From contig CM055107.1 in NCBI GenBank assembly GCA_029204225.1, forward strand, positions 29,227,410-29,291,409: 64,000 nucleotides of DNA, read 5' to 3'. Both the position numbers and the translations under genes were made by a program. Source of the DNA: Diphasiastrum complanatum. Taxonomy: Eukaryota; Streptophyta; Lycopodiopsida; Lycopodiales; Lycopodiaceae. A model generated the notes under the pieces. That model was not told the DNA's origin. It did not search any database and was given only the letters and a program-made list of their open reading frames with translations. Of the stretch, positions 25,729 through 36,239 are shown piece after piece (position 1 is the stretch's first letter; each line of letters starts with the position of its first letter).

Positions 25729-25897
25729 CTAACACAGAGAAAAATAAAAAGAAAGAAATAAAACTCCGTGGCATGTGTTTTGTAAGTCCACATATGAGTG
25801 TCTGTTAATAAGCTTCCACCATGGCATGTGTTTTGTAAGCCCATGAGTAGAAGCTTAAATAATGATGAAATAGCTTAAACTTAGATTTAGAACTTAG

Positions 25898-25946
25898 ACT
25901 TAGGAAACTTAAGATTAGAAATATTTTGTCTTAAGTTTTCCTAAGT
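25898..25946. repeat. Imperfect hairpin (17/18-bp arms)
   Basis: ACTTAGGAAACTTAAGA at 25898-25914 pairs with TCTTAAGTTTTCCTAAGT at 25929-25946 across a 14-nt loop; one extra T lies in the second arm. Short related TTAGAACTT/AAGTTCTAA motifs flank it on both sides. Confidence 0.75.
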
Positions 25947-26506
25947 TAAGAAACTTTGAAGTTCTAAATCCTAAGTTAGAAGTTCTAGAAAGGCTAAAAA
26001 TAGATTAGCCCCATAAGTTAGTAGATACCTATGGAAGACCCTCCTTGCCATAAAAGGAAAAGTATTTGCCTTGTAAACAACACTTTGAGATTATGCTAAA
26101 TTGCTATCTCTTTTGAGATTATCTTGCTATTCCTTTGTGTTCCCATTGGAAGGTCCATGGCTTGAGGGAAGGTGCTCGGGCCTCCTCTTGCCTCCTTTCA
26201 TTGGTTTTATTGTGGCATGTTTTTAATCGCTTTATGCTTAGTTTAGCCGCATTCTATCATTCTCAATTCCTTTGGGTGTTAATCTAGGATTTACTGTAAT
26301 CACCTTGCTAGTTGGGTAAAAGCCTTAGTAAGGTTTTGCATTTTGTCATCTTAGGTAGTTTCATTTCCGTTCCACACTAGTTGGGTAAGCCTTAGTGCTT
26401 CGTCATTGTTCTTTATTTTCGCATTTCCGTTTGAAGCTTCCTCTCTATACTGCACCGCATTGTGAGTAGATCTAGCCAACATTCATAAACCAGATTTACT
26501 TCCAAC

Positions 26507-26800
26507 ATGGAGGCTTTTTCGATACATGGATCGGAAATTTCTTCGATACTTGGACAGTCACATCCAACGACCATTTTTTGTGACAACCAAAGCACCATAG
26601 CTCTCTCTCAATCCGAGATTTCATTCTCGAAGCAAGCATATCGAAATCAAGCATTATTATTTAAGAGAGAAAGTGCAAAGCAAGGAAGTATCATTAGTAT
26701 ATTGCAGGACAGAATTAATGGTGGCATATTACTTCACTCACTCTGATATGGTTGAGTATGGCTTCGACTTGTCCATACCTCATAAGGTATCTTGCCATTC
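26507..26800 (+). mobile_element. Ty1/copia RNase H end fragment
   Basis: The plus strand reads HPTTIFCDNQSTIALSQ, then after a frameshift NPRFHSRSKHIEIKHYYLR and EVSLVYCRTE, the end of copia RNase H. It lies 260 bp or less from the minus-strand element to its right. The preceding 0.5 kb (about 26000-26500) is non-coding and may be LTR-derived. Confidence 0.7.
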
Positions 26801-26856
26801 AGGGCCTCTGAAATTGATCGATTTTGTAAATAGGTTGTTGCAGTAACAGCTTTTGC

Positions 26857-28760
26857 CTAGAACTTCTTTGGAAGATATGCATGGGCCAGCATGCTCCTTG
26901 CACTTTCAATGAGTGACTGAGTCTTCCATTTCGCTACACCATTGGATTGAGGTGAGTTTGTTGTAAAATGTTGTTGTATTCCAGTTGCCTTGCAGAAGTT
27001 TTTGAATTTGTTGGAGATAAATACTCCCCCTGCATCAGAGCGTAGAGCTTTGATTCTTCTCTGGGTGGATTTTTCTAATGATGTTGTAGTCCTCCAAGAG
27101 AAGTCATCAATAATAGTCAACAAATAGACAGGTCCCCCTATGGATATAGTCTGCATAGGACCATAAATGTCCATATGTAGAAGATCTAACAAATTTCTAG
27201 AAGTACATTCTGAATATGAAAAGATTGAACTTCTAACATGCTTGTTGGAAATACAGCTTTTACATGGAGTATCGGATTTGCTTATGAAAAGTAAATCTTG
27301 TAATAAGTTTTGTTTCAACATTTGTTGAATACAACTGGAATTTAAATGGCATAATTTGTGATGCCACAACATATCATTTGAATCAAAAGTAGTCGTAAAA
27401 AGAGCTTGACTACTTGTAGAATAGGAGTGACCGAGACAAATTGCCACACGTTCTACTGAAAGCAAAAACTTTTTTAGATTTGCCAAGAATAGTGCAGCCC
27501 TGTCTATCAAATTCGACCCACTGACTTGAATCTGTGATTTTGCTAACTGAGAGCAGATTTTTGGTCAGATTTGGAATGTGAAGAACATTGGACAAAAACA
27601 TTACATCACCTTTCTGGAATTCGATCCTGACTGTTCCTTCACCCTCAATGGAATGAGTTGAGTTGTCTCCAAGTTGCACAACTCTAGAATGGGTGTATGA
27701 CTTGTAGTCATGGAACCAGTCTCGATGGTGAGTCATGTGTGCACTTGAGTCCAAATACCAGGAATCGATATCATGTTGTTCTTCGACTTTGGTTAATGTA
27801 GCTTCATCTTCCTCTTCATGTTGGATTGAGTAACTGGTCGAGGCAACATTTGCTTGTTGTTGGGACTGCATCTTCTTTTCATTGTTGTACTTGAGTGTTC
27901 TGCAGGCTTTGATGAAATGACCAGTCCTCTTACAGTATTTGCAGAACAGGTTCTGCTTTGGCTAGAATGATGAAGAAGAATTCGAATTTGAGCCTGAGCC
28001 AGAATTCAACCTTGAGTAAAAATGCAACCTAGAGTCAAAATTTGTCCTAGACTGCAAGTTGCTCTTTCTGTCAAGAAAATCTGACTTTGGTTCTTTTTTT
28101 TTTTTATTTTTGTTTGTGTGTAGAGCTTGAGGATCCGATCCTGAGCCTGAGAAGGCTGCATTCCTTCTTATCTCCTCTTGTAACAGCATAGAAATGACTC
28201 TTGATATAGTAAGTTGCTGCTGGGCCAAAATAGCCATGACCCATGTTTCATAGGCTTCAGGGAGACTCAATAAAAGAGTCATTACTGCATCTGAATCTTC
28301 AATATTCGATCATGTTGCAGTCATTTCCTCCATGAGGTCCTTGAATGTATTGAGATGGCTGGAAATGGTGTTTGCATCAGACATTCTAAGTGTGAAAAAT
28401 TTCTTCCTCATATGTAATTTGGAAGTGACATCTCTGATGTCATAGAGAGTTGCTAGGGTGTCCCAAGCATCCTTAGTAGTCTGTGCAAATCAGATTTGAC
28501 TGATTTGGGAGTCTTTGACATTTAGAGTAATTAAGGCAAAAGCCTTGCCATCTCGTTGCCTCCATTTGGTGATGCTAGCTGCATAAACCTCTAGCTTGAT
28601 TTCAGTACCATCAACTATGTCCTTTAGTTCCTTCGCTAGTAAAACGATCTTCATCTTGAACTTTTAGAGATGGTAGTTCTCTCCATCGATCTTGTCAATC
28701 AGAGAAGAACTAGAAGTAGAACCAAATCTGGTGTAGTAGTGATATTGTTGGTAGAAACAA
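26857..28760 (-). mobile_element. Ty1/copia gag-protease-integrase, 3' truncated
   Basis: Minus strand from about 28760: gag with LYDIRDVTSKLHMRKKFFTL (28450-28330) and LPEAYETWVMAILAQQQLT (28270 onward), a protease region SWYLDSSAHMTHH (active-site DSG changed to DSS) at about 27760, a pre-integrase region with IPNLTKNLLSVSKITDS, then integrase 27510-26857. The zinc-binding segment has CIQQ and CKSCISNKH, and the core shows HMDIYGPM, RSDAGGVF and PQSNGVAKWKTQS. The third catalytic residue, normally E in NGVAERKN, is K here, so the integrase is inactive. RT and RNase H are missing. Confidence 0.85.
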
Positions 28761-28773
28761 CAATAACAGATTT

Positions 28774-29860
28774 TTGAAAGTGTTGATATGGCCTGTAACA
28801 CTTTCTACTTCAGACATCTTTAGGTTGAAGAATTTTTTCCTCAAATCTAACTTGGAAGTAACATCCCTGATATCATGCAGGGTTGATAGGATGTCCTATG
28901 CACAATGTGCCAATCTATATAAGTATCATTGCCTCTTGCCGAGTGCAAGGATCTTATTGCTCCTATCGATAATTCTGCAATGATCAGACTCAAACTACAC
29001 CTTATGACTTTAATTTGTAAATCTACTTACTGATAACAGATTTGTAGAGAGTTTAGGAACATACAAGACTTTTGACAGTAGTTTGAATTGATCATGCTTG
29101 AATCTTAATCTTACAGTACCTTCACCTTCAATAGTGTGAGTGCTATCGTCACCAAGATGAACATACTTCTTTGTGCCATAAGGCGTATAGGAGTAAAAGA
29201 TCTCACGATGATTGGTCATATGTTGGGTAGCTCCAGAATCTAGAAACCCCGAATTTGCGTTTTTGTCTTTGACCATAAAAGTGCCTTCATCCATTTCAAC
29301 TTCGAAAAATGCTGAAACTGCATTTGCTATTTGATCAGGTTGCTTGGTTGCATTCTTCACTTTGAGAATTTGGCAATTCTGGATCTCATGGTTATTGCAC
29401 TTGCAATACTTGTAAAACATCTTCTTCTTCGACTATGGATTTGATGATTGTCCTTGACCTTGAGTCGGTTTCTAATTCGATGCAGACTGCTTGGAGTCTT
29501 TCTGCTTCTGTCATTTTGAGCCTTTGCTGACATATAGAGCATGAGATGAAGAAGTAGACAAAGTTAACTCTGGTAAGATTAATTCTAAGTGTGTCGATAT
29601 GATCATCACCCAGTTCTCATATGTAGAGGGCAGACTTGAAAGCAATGTCATAATTGCGTCTTGATCATCTATGACTGAGATCTGATAGTGGCCATCTGTT
29701 GCAAGAGATTTTTAAATTGGTTAATGTGACTCTGAAGAGAATCACTATTCGACATCTTGAGTGTGAAGAATTTTTTTCGAAGATGTAAATTGGTAGTTAT
29801 GTCTCTCACATCATATAGTGAACTCAGAATGTCCCAATTTTTTTTTCAAAAAATGCAAAG
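28774..29860 (-). mobile_element. Stacked Ty1/copia gag-protease fragments
   Basis: Two further partial copies related to the element at 26857-28760. One gag piece at about 28890-28790 reads IRDVTSKLDLRKKFFNLKMS. Another starts near 29840 (VRDITTNLHLRKKFFTLKMS), continues through a CCHC knuckle (CKCNNHEIQNC, about 29400) and a protease SGFLDSGATQHMTNH (about 29230), and ends at about 29010 after LLSVSRF. All run on the minus strand. Confidence 0.8.
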
Positions 29861-29899
29861 TCTACGAAGTCTTTGAAGTGGCCGAAGTGACAATCACCG

Positions 29900-31690
29900 C
29901 CTATTAGCCATTTTTGAGTAATTCCGTAGACTGTGTAAAAATATGAAGAAAACTAAAGGTCTGGATAATGAGTTGGATGAAGATTAAAGCTCGATTAGTC
30001 GATTTGTAGGAGAATAATCCAATAGACTTATGTGTGCGAGAAAGTGTCAAATATTGCAGATCCATAGCCTTTCTCATGATCCAAGAATGCTTTTGGGATG
30101 GAGGCCTAGATCCTATCAAGATAAATCCCATCATAGCTTTCCAGTCAGAAGATGACCACCAAATGATGGCCCAACTCTATTACAGAGTGGCGATCATGTC
30201 GTCTCGCTATGTCATGATGATAGAAGACTGGCAAGAGTTCGGATTCATCCAAGAAAAGCGAGATTACTTGAGACAATTACCCTTCAGAAACAACTTACGT
30301 TTCCAAGTATTTGAAGCCTTGGGAAGGAAAATGGGCACGAGAAAACAGTTCATGAGGTGACAAGGCGAGCAGGACTGGCAGGAGATTCTCAAGCGGGTAG
30401 GAATGTAAAGGCCATTGAGAGATCTCAGTTTTGTGAAACATTTTTTGCGGCGAATAAGCATTTGGTTTTATGCAAGCGAAAGAAGATCCACACTTTTCCA
30501 AGTGCCAATGCGAAAGCGGAAGCGACGTCATTCCATATGTGTTGCAGTGGGTCCTGCAACAGACTAGAGGAGGATGATGTTGGTTGATTATGTGGAATCC
30601 CTAAGATGCTGAGCCAAGCTATTCCAAGAGCACCTCTCACCCTAGACTGAGGAAGTCCCTAAGGAAGAAGATAAGGACAAGAATGAGAGTCGAGAAATAC
30701 TAGCTAGGATAACAGTCAAAATCATGTGAGCCTCATGGTGAATCCCAAGAGAAGGAATGACCATGTAGGAGCTAGTATGTGTAGGCATTTGTAATAAATG
30801 TGGTAGACTTCTCTTAAATAAAATAGAGTGAGCCACCTTTTGATGGTGACCTGATCTAGTGGAGGAACTAATTCCACTTGTAATTTGTAATTTGTAGAAT
30901 TGCCACTTAGGCTCCACATAGGCAGCTCATTGGCTTATTTAAGAGCCCCCCTCTCTTGTGAGGGAGCTTTTGTTGTAATGCTCTTGTCTTGCTTTAATGA
31001 GAAAGATCTTCCACGAGTTTTGAGCCTTCTCTCCAGCTCCATGATCATGTTGGTGTTCTTGAGTGAAGTTTTCATGATCTTGCTTTCATACTTTAATGTA
31101 GCTATGGAATTAGAGTAGATTTCTGTTTTTTCATTATGCTTTGCAGAAGTAGAGTGGATTAATTTCTTACTTTCTTGTTCTAGATTGGAAACAAGCTTCA
31201 AGTAAACTAGATAGGTTGAGGTAGTGGCATAAATCTTGCATACATTTCTACTCTTCAGTTCTTGATGTTCTTGAGAAGTTCAAGAATCAAGAAATGGATA
31301 TTTCTTGATCCTTGCACTTGGAATGCTTGTTAATTAATTTCTTGTTTTCTTGTTTTTCATTTCTGTTGATACATTAGATTAATCTGAGAATCTTTATTGG
31401 TTTCCCAAACATTTTACAGTAGATAGAAGTTAGAATTGTATGAAGTTCATCTGAGTTGCATGCTTATCTTTAGATGGACGTTCTTGGCTTGCATATTTCT
31501 TGATTTTGTGAGTGCTTCTGGCATAATGTGACCTGAGAATCCATTGACAGGCTGGATTTAAATATATACTACAACGTGAATCGAATCTTTCTGCCTGATC
31601 TAGGCAATGTATTAAGATGATAACATCAAGAATGCCTAAACGCTTGGTAATGGACAGAAACAACTCGTAACCAGAGTAAAGAAACCCAAA
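29900..31690 (+). mobile_element. Unclassified retroelement block, copy 1 (ORF plus LTR-like region)
   Basis: A plus-strand reading frame (clean at 30034-30360, degraded before) encodes a protein part with SVKYCRSIAFLM, QSEDDHQMMAQLYYR and MIEDWQEFGFIQEKR. It is followed by about 1 kb of LTR-like sequence (about 30720-31690) with a TATTTAA box and a conserved hairpin CCCTCTCTTGTGAGGG near 30945-30962. The whole block is collinear with 39640-41345. The protein is not one I recognise; there is no CCHC, protease or RT motif. The left end is cut by the copia stack. An unclassified non-autonomous LTR element is the best reading. Confidence 0.6.
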
Positions 31691-31744
31691 ATCACGTTTC
31701 ACATATCCTTAATGATAGAATTTGTGAACAAAAGCCTTCTGACA

Positions 31745-32920
31745 CCCTCACAGATATATTAAGCACTGCCAAACCACCGCCGTTGCACTTCTTGATGCCT
31801 TGCGTCTCACTTATAACAAGCTTAGAGCCTTATATCATGACTGCCACCAATATCATCCAGCCACACTCATCATCTGCTATAATGCGGCCTTGGCACATTA
31901 TAATGCCATCGTCCAAAATCCATCCATCAGGCATCCGTGCCAGATTTTCGACTTTCCATTCATCAAATCTGCCTCAACTTTCGACTACCACCAGCTTCAG
32001 CTAACTTTTTCTTACTTCAACCTCCAAACTGGTGGAGATCGAACCTTCGACCAGGATCTTTAGTACGTCTCTCAGGCGGAAGCCACTACTGCCTCTCAGA
32101 TCAATCCTAACATGTCTCCTCTTGAGTTTGCAACTCCTCCTCGCGCCATCTGACCATCTCAAACCACCTCACGCCAGTTCTCCTCCTCGTGCTTCTTTGC
32201 CACCTCTCAGCTCCTCTTCACCCCCCAGATCTGATCCTCCATCAACTTCCACCATTCTTCCTCACCTAGTGGATAACCTCCCTGATCTTGTGGCGGTGCA
32301 CAAACATTGGTATAATAAAGTTTTTATGGTACTTGAATCACAATAGCCGGTGCTCTTCGAAGTCAAATATCCAGATGTCACGACAAGGGGTGGCTATAAA
32401 CTACCAAGAAAGCTCGAGGAGCTACTCAAGAAGAAACTGGTCGATATCCTCTCACTCCTGCATCCTCAACCAGAGTGGAAGAAGGTGGCACTTTTGCGCA
32501 ACCCAGAGCTTATCAAAGAATATCTTACGGCTCCTACAGTTCTACGGGCAGATCCAACATACCATCCACTACCCAAAAGGAGATCTTGGTCATCTTTGCA
32601 GACTCCAAGCGTCGGGGCCTACAACTGGCCAATTATAAAGTTAGAAAAGTGTTAGAGCATGGCCATCGATTTCAAAAGAGCGCTCAACGTGGCTAACTCT
32701 CCAGATCCCATCGTACTGGAAGCCTACTTCCATGTGGAGACCTTACTGACCGTTGCCAAAGTGCATACCAGATGGGATATGTGTTTTGGAGAGTATTGTT
32801 TCGACCCAAACTATATTCTTTTTTCACTCTCTTTCGCCACAATTTCACATCCATGCACGCCAATGCCAAAGACATATGCAAGTGCCAAGGGACTGTCACC
32901 ACAATTATAGTGGGGGCATG
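31745..32920 (+). mobile_element. Divergent member of the same ORF family with polypurine end
   Basis: Several plus-strand frames follow each other: 31800-32063, then 32350-32655 and 32659-32910. The second contains LLHPQPEWKKVALLRNPELI and a YHPLPKRRSW segment, which align with LQPQSEWCNKVLKDIRRLQ and FYMPLK of the copy at 39331. The coding part ends near 32908. A tract AGTGGGGGCA (32910-32919) is followed by TGTTAGAAGATTC, which looks like a polypurine tract next to an LTR start at 32920. Frameshifts and stops show it is not intact. Function unknown. Confidence 0.5.
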
Positions 32921-32999
32921 TTAGAAGATTCTGGTGAAGATTCTTCTAATGGATGATTCTGGTAAATATTCTTCTAATGGATTACAGGATGTTCGTGTG

Positions 33000-33070
33000 A
33001 GCTAATGGTAGAGAGATTTATATTTTAGTTGATAGTGGAAGTACGCATAACTTTTTCAATAGTCGTTCAA
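33000..33070 (+). mobile_element. Short Ty3/gypsy aspartic protease scrap
   Basis: The plus strand reads IYILVDSGSTHNFFNS, the active-site region of gypsy retroviral-type proteases (ILVDSGSTHNFI). Nothing further of a gypsy gag-pol surrounds it; copia sequence starts 100 bp downstream. Confidence 0.65.
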
Positions 33071-33168
33071 TCAGAGCTGCAGGGGAAGTCGGTTTCTCCT
33101 CACCGAGTTGGTATGAAAAAAGCTCAACCTTTGATCTTATTACAAATGTCATAACATAGCTGCATCTT

Positions 33169-34841
33169 TGGAAAGCAGGCTAGGATTCCTTTTAGATCAA
33201 CAAACCATAGGCATGCAGCAAAAGGTCTGTTAGATGTTGTTCATACAAATATATGTGGACCTATGCAAATTCCTTCATTGCTAGATGCAAAGTATTTCAT
33301 TACTTTTATTGACGAATTCTCTAGAAGGACAGTTGTTTATTTGGACAATTGTCGAATTACCTGGTAGCAGAAACGTAGTTGATTGCAAATGGATTTTCAA
33401 AGTCAAGTACAATGCAGATGGAAGCATCAACATGAGAAAGGCATGACTTGTCGCTGGAGGATTTTCTCAGATATGCGTCGATTACACTGAGACCTTCAGT
33501 CTTGTAGTCAAGCATTCTTCTATTCAACTTTTGCTATCTTTTACCACTGCAGCAGATTTGGAAATACATCAAATGGATGTACAGACAGCATATCTCAATG
33601 GATTTATCGAAGAAGGCATTTACATAGTACAACCCGAAGGTTATATTATTGAGGGTAAACACAATCATGTGTGTAAACTCCATAAAGCACTTTATGGCTT
33701 GAAGCAATCTGCTCGAGCATGGTTTCAAAGGATCAATACTTTCCTTATTGATCATGGCTACACACCTAGCTCTTCAGATTCAAATGTTTACTTCAAAGCA
33801 GTGCAACAGTCTTTTATCATTATCACTTTATACATGGATGATACATTGCTTTTCAACAACAATACCGATTTGATAAAAGAGGCCAAGACAATGCTATCTT
33901 CCAAATTCAACATGACCGATCTAGGCGAAGCTCTTTTCTGCCTTGGTATACAAATCCATAGAGACAAGAAATAGAAGTTGGTCTACATTACACAACAGAG
34001 GTACATCTACAATATGTTAGTCAGATATAATTTGATTAATTGCAAGTTATCTCTCTCACCAATGGAACCAAATCTCAAATCGTCAAAGGACCAATTTTCC
34101 CAAACAATTAATGAGAAACAGCAGATGCATGAGTATCCTTACCATTCTATTATAGGATCTCTTATGTACACCATGATCTGTACCAGGCCAGACATAGCTT
34201 TTGTAGTTAACTCTCTCAGTCAATTTATGACTAATCCTAGTGTAACACATTGGAAGGCTCTTATCATAGTCATGAGATATCTTCAAGTTACTATGGACTT
34301 TTGCACTTGTTATGGAATAGTCGGCAAAAACAAACTCACTTTACTCGGTGGTTACACAAATGCAAGTTGGACAGGAGATGTAGACACTCGTAAATCCACT
34401 TTCGGATTTACATTCTTCCTCAACAATGGTTCAATTTCTTGGAATAGTCGCAAGCAATCTTCAATAGCTCTATCTTCCACTGAATCAGAGTATATTGCAG
34501 TCTCTCAAGCTACAAAGGAAGCAATTTGGTTGAGGAAGTTACTCTCAGATATCAGTCTAAATCAATATGCTTCGACAACATTATTTTGTCATAATCAAAG
34601 TGCCATTGCTTTATCAGCCAACCCTATATTTCATTCTAGGAGTAAGCATATTGAACTGAAGTATCATTTTATCAGAAGCAAAGTTTTCAACAAAGAGGTC
34701 AGATTGCAGACATCAGATATTTTTACCAAAGCATTAAGTTTGGAAGCACACAAAGAATCTTGTGTAGAACCAAGTTTGAAGGTCAAGGCATTCAAGGATT
34801 CAGATAAAGACGGAGTATTGGATTATTTTTCTTCTTACTAA
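33169..34841 (+). mobile_element. Ty1/copia pol remnant (integrase piece, RT, RNase H)
   Basis: The start is an integrase piece (GLLDVVHTNICGPMQIPS, then FITFIDEFSRRT), cut at about 33350. After an internal deletion the RT begins with WIFKVKYNADGSIN, continues through LHKALYGLKQSARAW and the catalytic LYMDDTLLF (33826-33855), and reaches a stop near 33972. The next frame, 33978-34841, holds TRPDIAFVVNS, ASWTGDVDTRKSTFGF, ALSSTESEYIAVSQ and SDIFTKALS of RNase H. Only a few stops interrupt RT-RH, so this is among the younger copies in the window, but integrase and gag are missing. Confidence 0.9.
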
Positions 34842-35680
34842 TCGACTAATCGGTTTTAATCCTCATCCATTGTTTATCTAGTTCTGCAGTTTTTCCCGTG
34901 TTTTTATACAATCTGCAGAATTACAAGTGTTTTTACACACTCTGTAGAAATACACGGAGTTTGACAATAGTATCATCTTTTTCGCATTTTTTGCCTGTCA
35001 GGATTTGCGAGTAAATATGCAGAGTCACGTTTTTTGAATTTTTCAAAGTGCCTCAAATGTTAAGGAAATGACTCTGGCAAAGTGTGGGGCTACCCTAAAT
35101 GGGATTTAAGGACATTGTTGGGTTTTTTGCAAAAAGCCGACATTGTTACCTTTTTGCGACACTGTCGCATAAAGACCCCCAAATCGAAGTCATTTTCACC
35201 TCAGCGACGTGCAACTTCTCGAGTCTTCAAGCGAATGATTTCTAGCAATCTTCCAACTTCCATCACCGCTCCTGGCGCTCTTACACTCACTCAATCAACT
35301 CTGTTTCTCCAACATCAGCCTCTGCACTCGCGAAATCACGATGAGCGCCATCAAACATTACCCTTGCAAAAACCTAAAATTCCAAAAATCAAAAACACTC
35401 TCTTTCAACATTTTGCACACAGAAGCGCTGAGGGGTAGTGCAGCTAGAGCGCTCATTATGCTCTAATTTCACTATTGTGAAACACCATCTCCATTCTAGC
35501 ATCATCCTTTTTAGAACCATCACCATCTTCCATTTTTTTTTTGTCTTTTTAGCCATTGTCTTACATGTTCTTCACCAACTCACCTTCCTACTTCCATTTT
35601 TGCTTGAGCACCATCGTTTCCATCTCCTCCAAGCCTTTGCTCTAGCCCGACGCATTTTGTCACATCTCGACCGCGCCATT
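34842..35680. other. Non-coding after the copia element
   Basis: Contains two open frames (35082-35438 and the start of 35438-35929) without recognisable motifs. The first part, with repeated TTTTTACAC and TCTGTAGAAAT motifs, may include LTR sequence of the preceding element. Confidence 0.4.
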
Positions 35681-35890
35681 CCATCACCATCTCGATCGTG
35701 CCATTCCGTCACATCTGGACCGCGCCATTCCGTCACCATCTCGACCGCGCCATTCCGTCACCATCTCGACCGTGCCATTCTGTCACCATCTCGACCGTGC
35801 CATGCCGTCACCATGCCGTCACCATCCCATCACCATCTTGACCGTACCATCCCGTCACCATCTCAACCGAGCCGAGCCTCACCGAACTTT
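35681..35890. repeat. 25-bp minisatellite
   Basis: Seven to eight diverged copies of a unit of about 25 bp containing CACCATCTCGACCGCGCCAT. A 163-codon plus-strand open frame spans it and is repeat-driven; I do not call it a gene. Confidence 0.85.
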
Positions 35891-36239
35891 GCTACAAATC
35901 TCAACCAAGTCCTAATTTCTAGAGTCTAATTCCAACAGTTTTTAATCAAGACTTTCCACTAGTCCTCTAGCTTTGATGACCCCTAGGCCAATAAGATTGA
36001 CATACAAATGGATCAGCTGGATATTATAGAGATGACAACTTGGTACTAGCAGGCAAACCAATTCCTGACTCAGATTGAATTTCAGATACCTATTATGACT
36101 GGCTACCAGAGTCCTTACCTCCTGCACATGGCCTATGCATCATACAACACCAATGCAATACCTCTTGACAAAAATTATGTCTATAACATATATCTTTTTG
36201 GAGCTGATTTCCATACCTTCGGATTAATGTAGTCACCAG

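Noticed and set aside
35438-35929. 163-codon plus-strand frame
   Set aside because: Most of it translates the 25-bp minisatellite.
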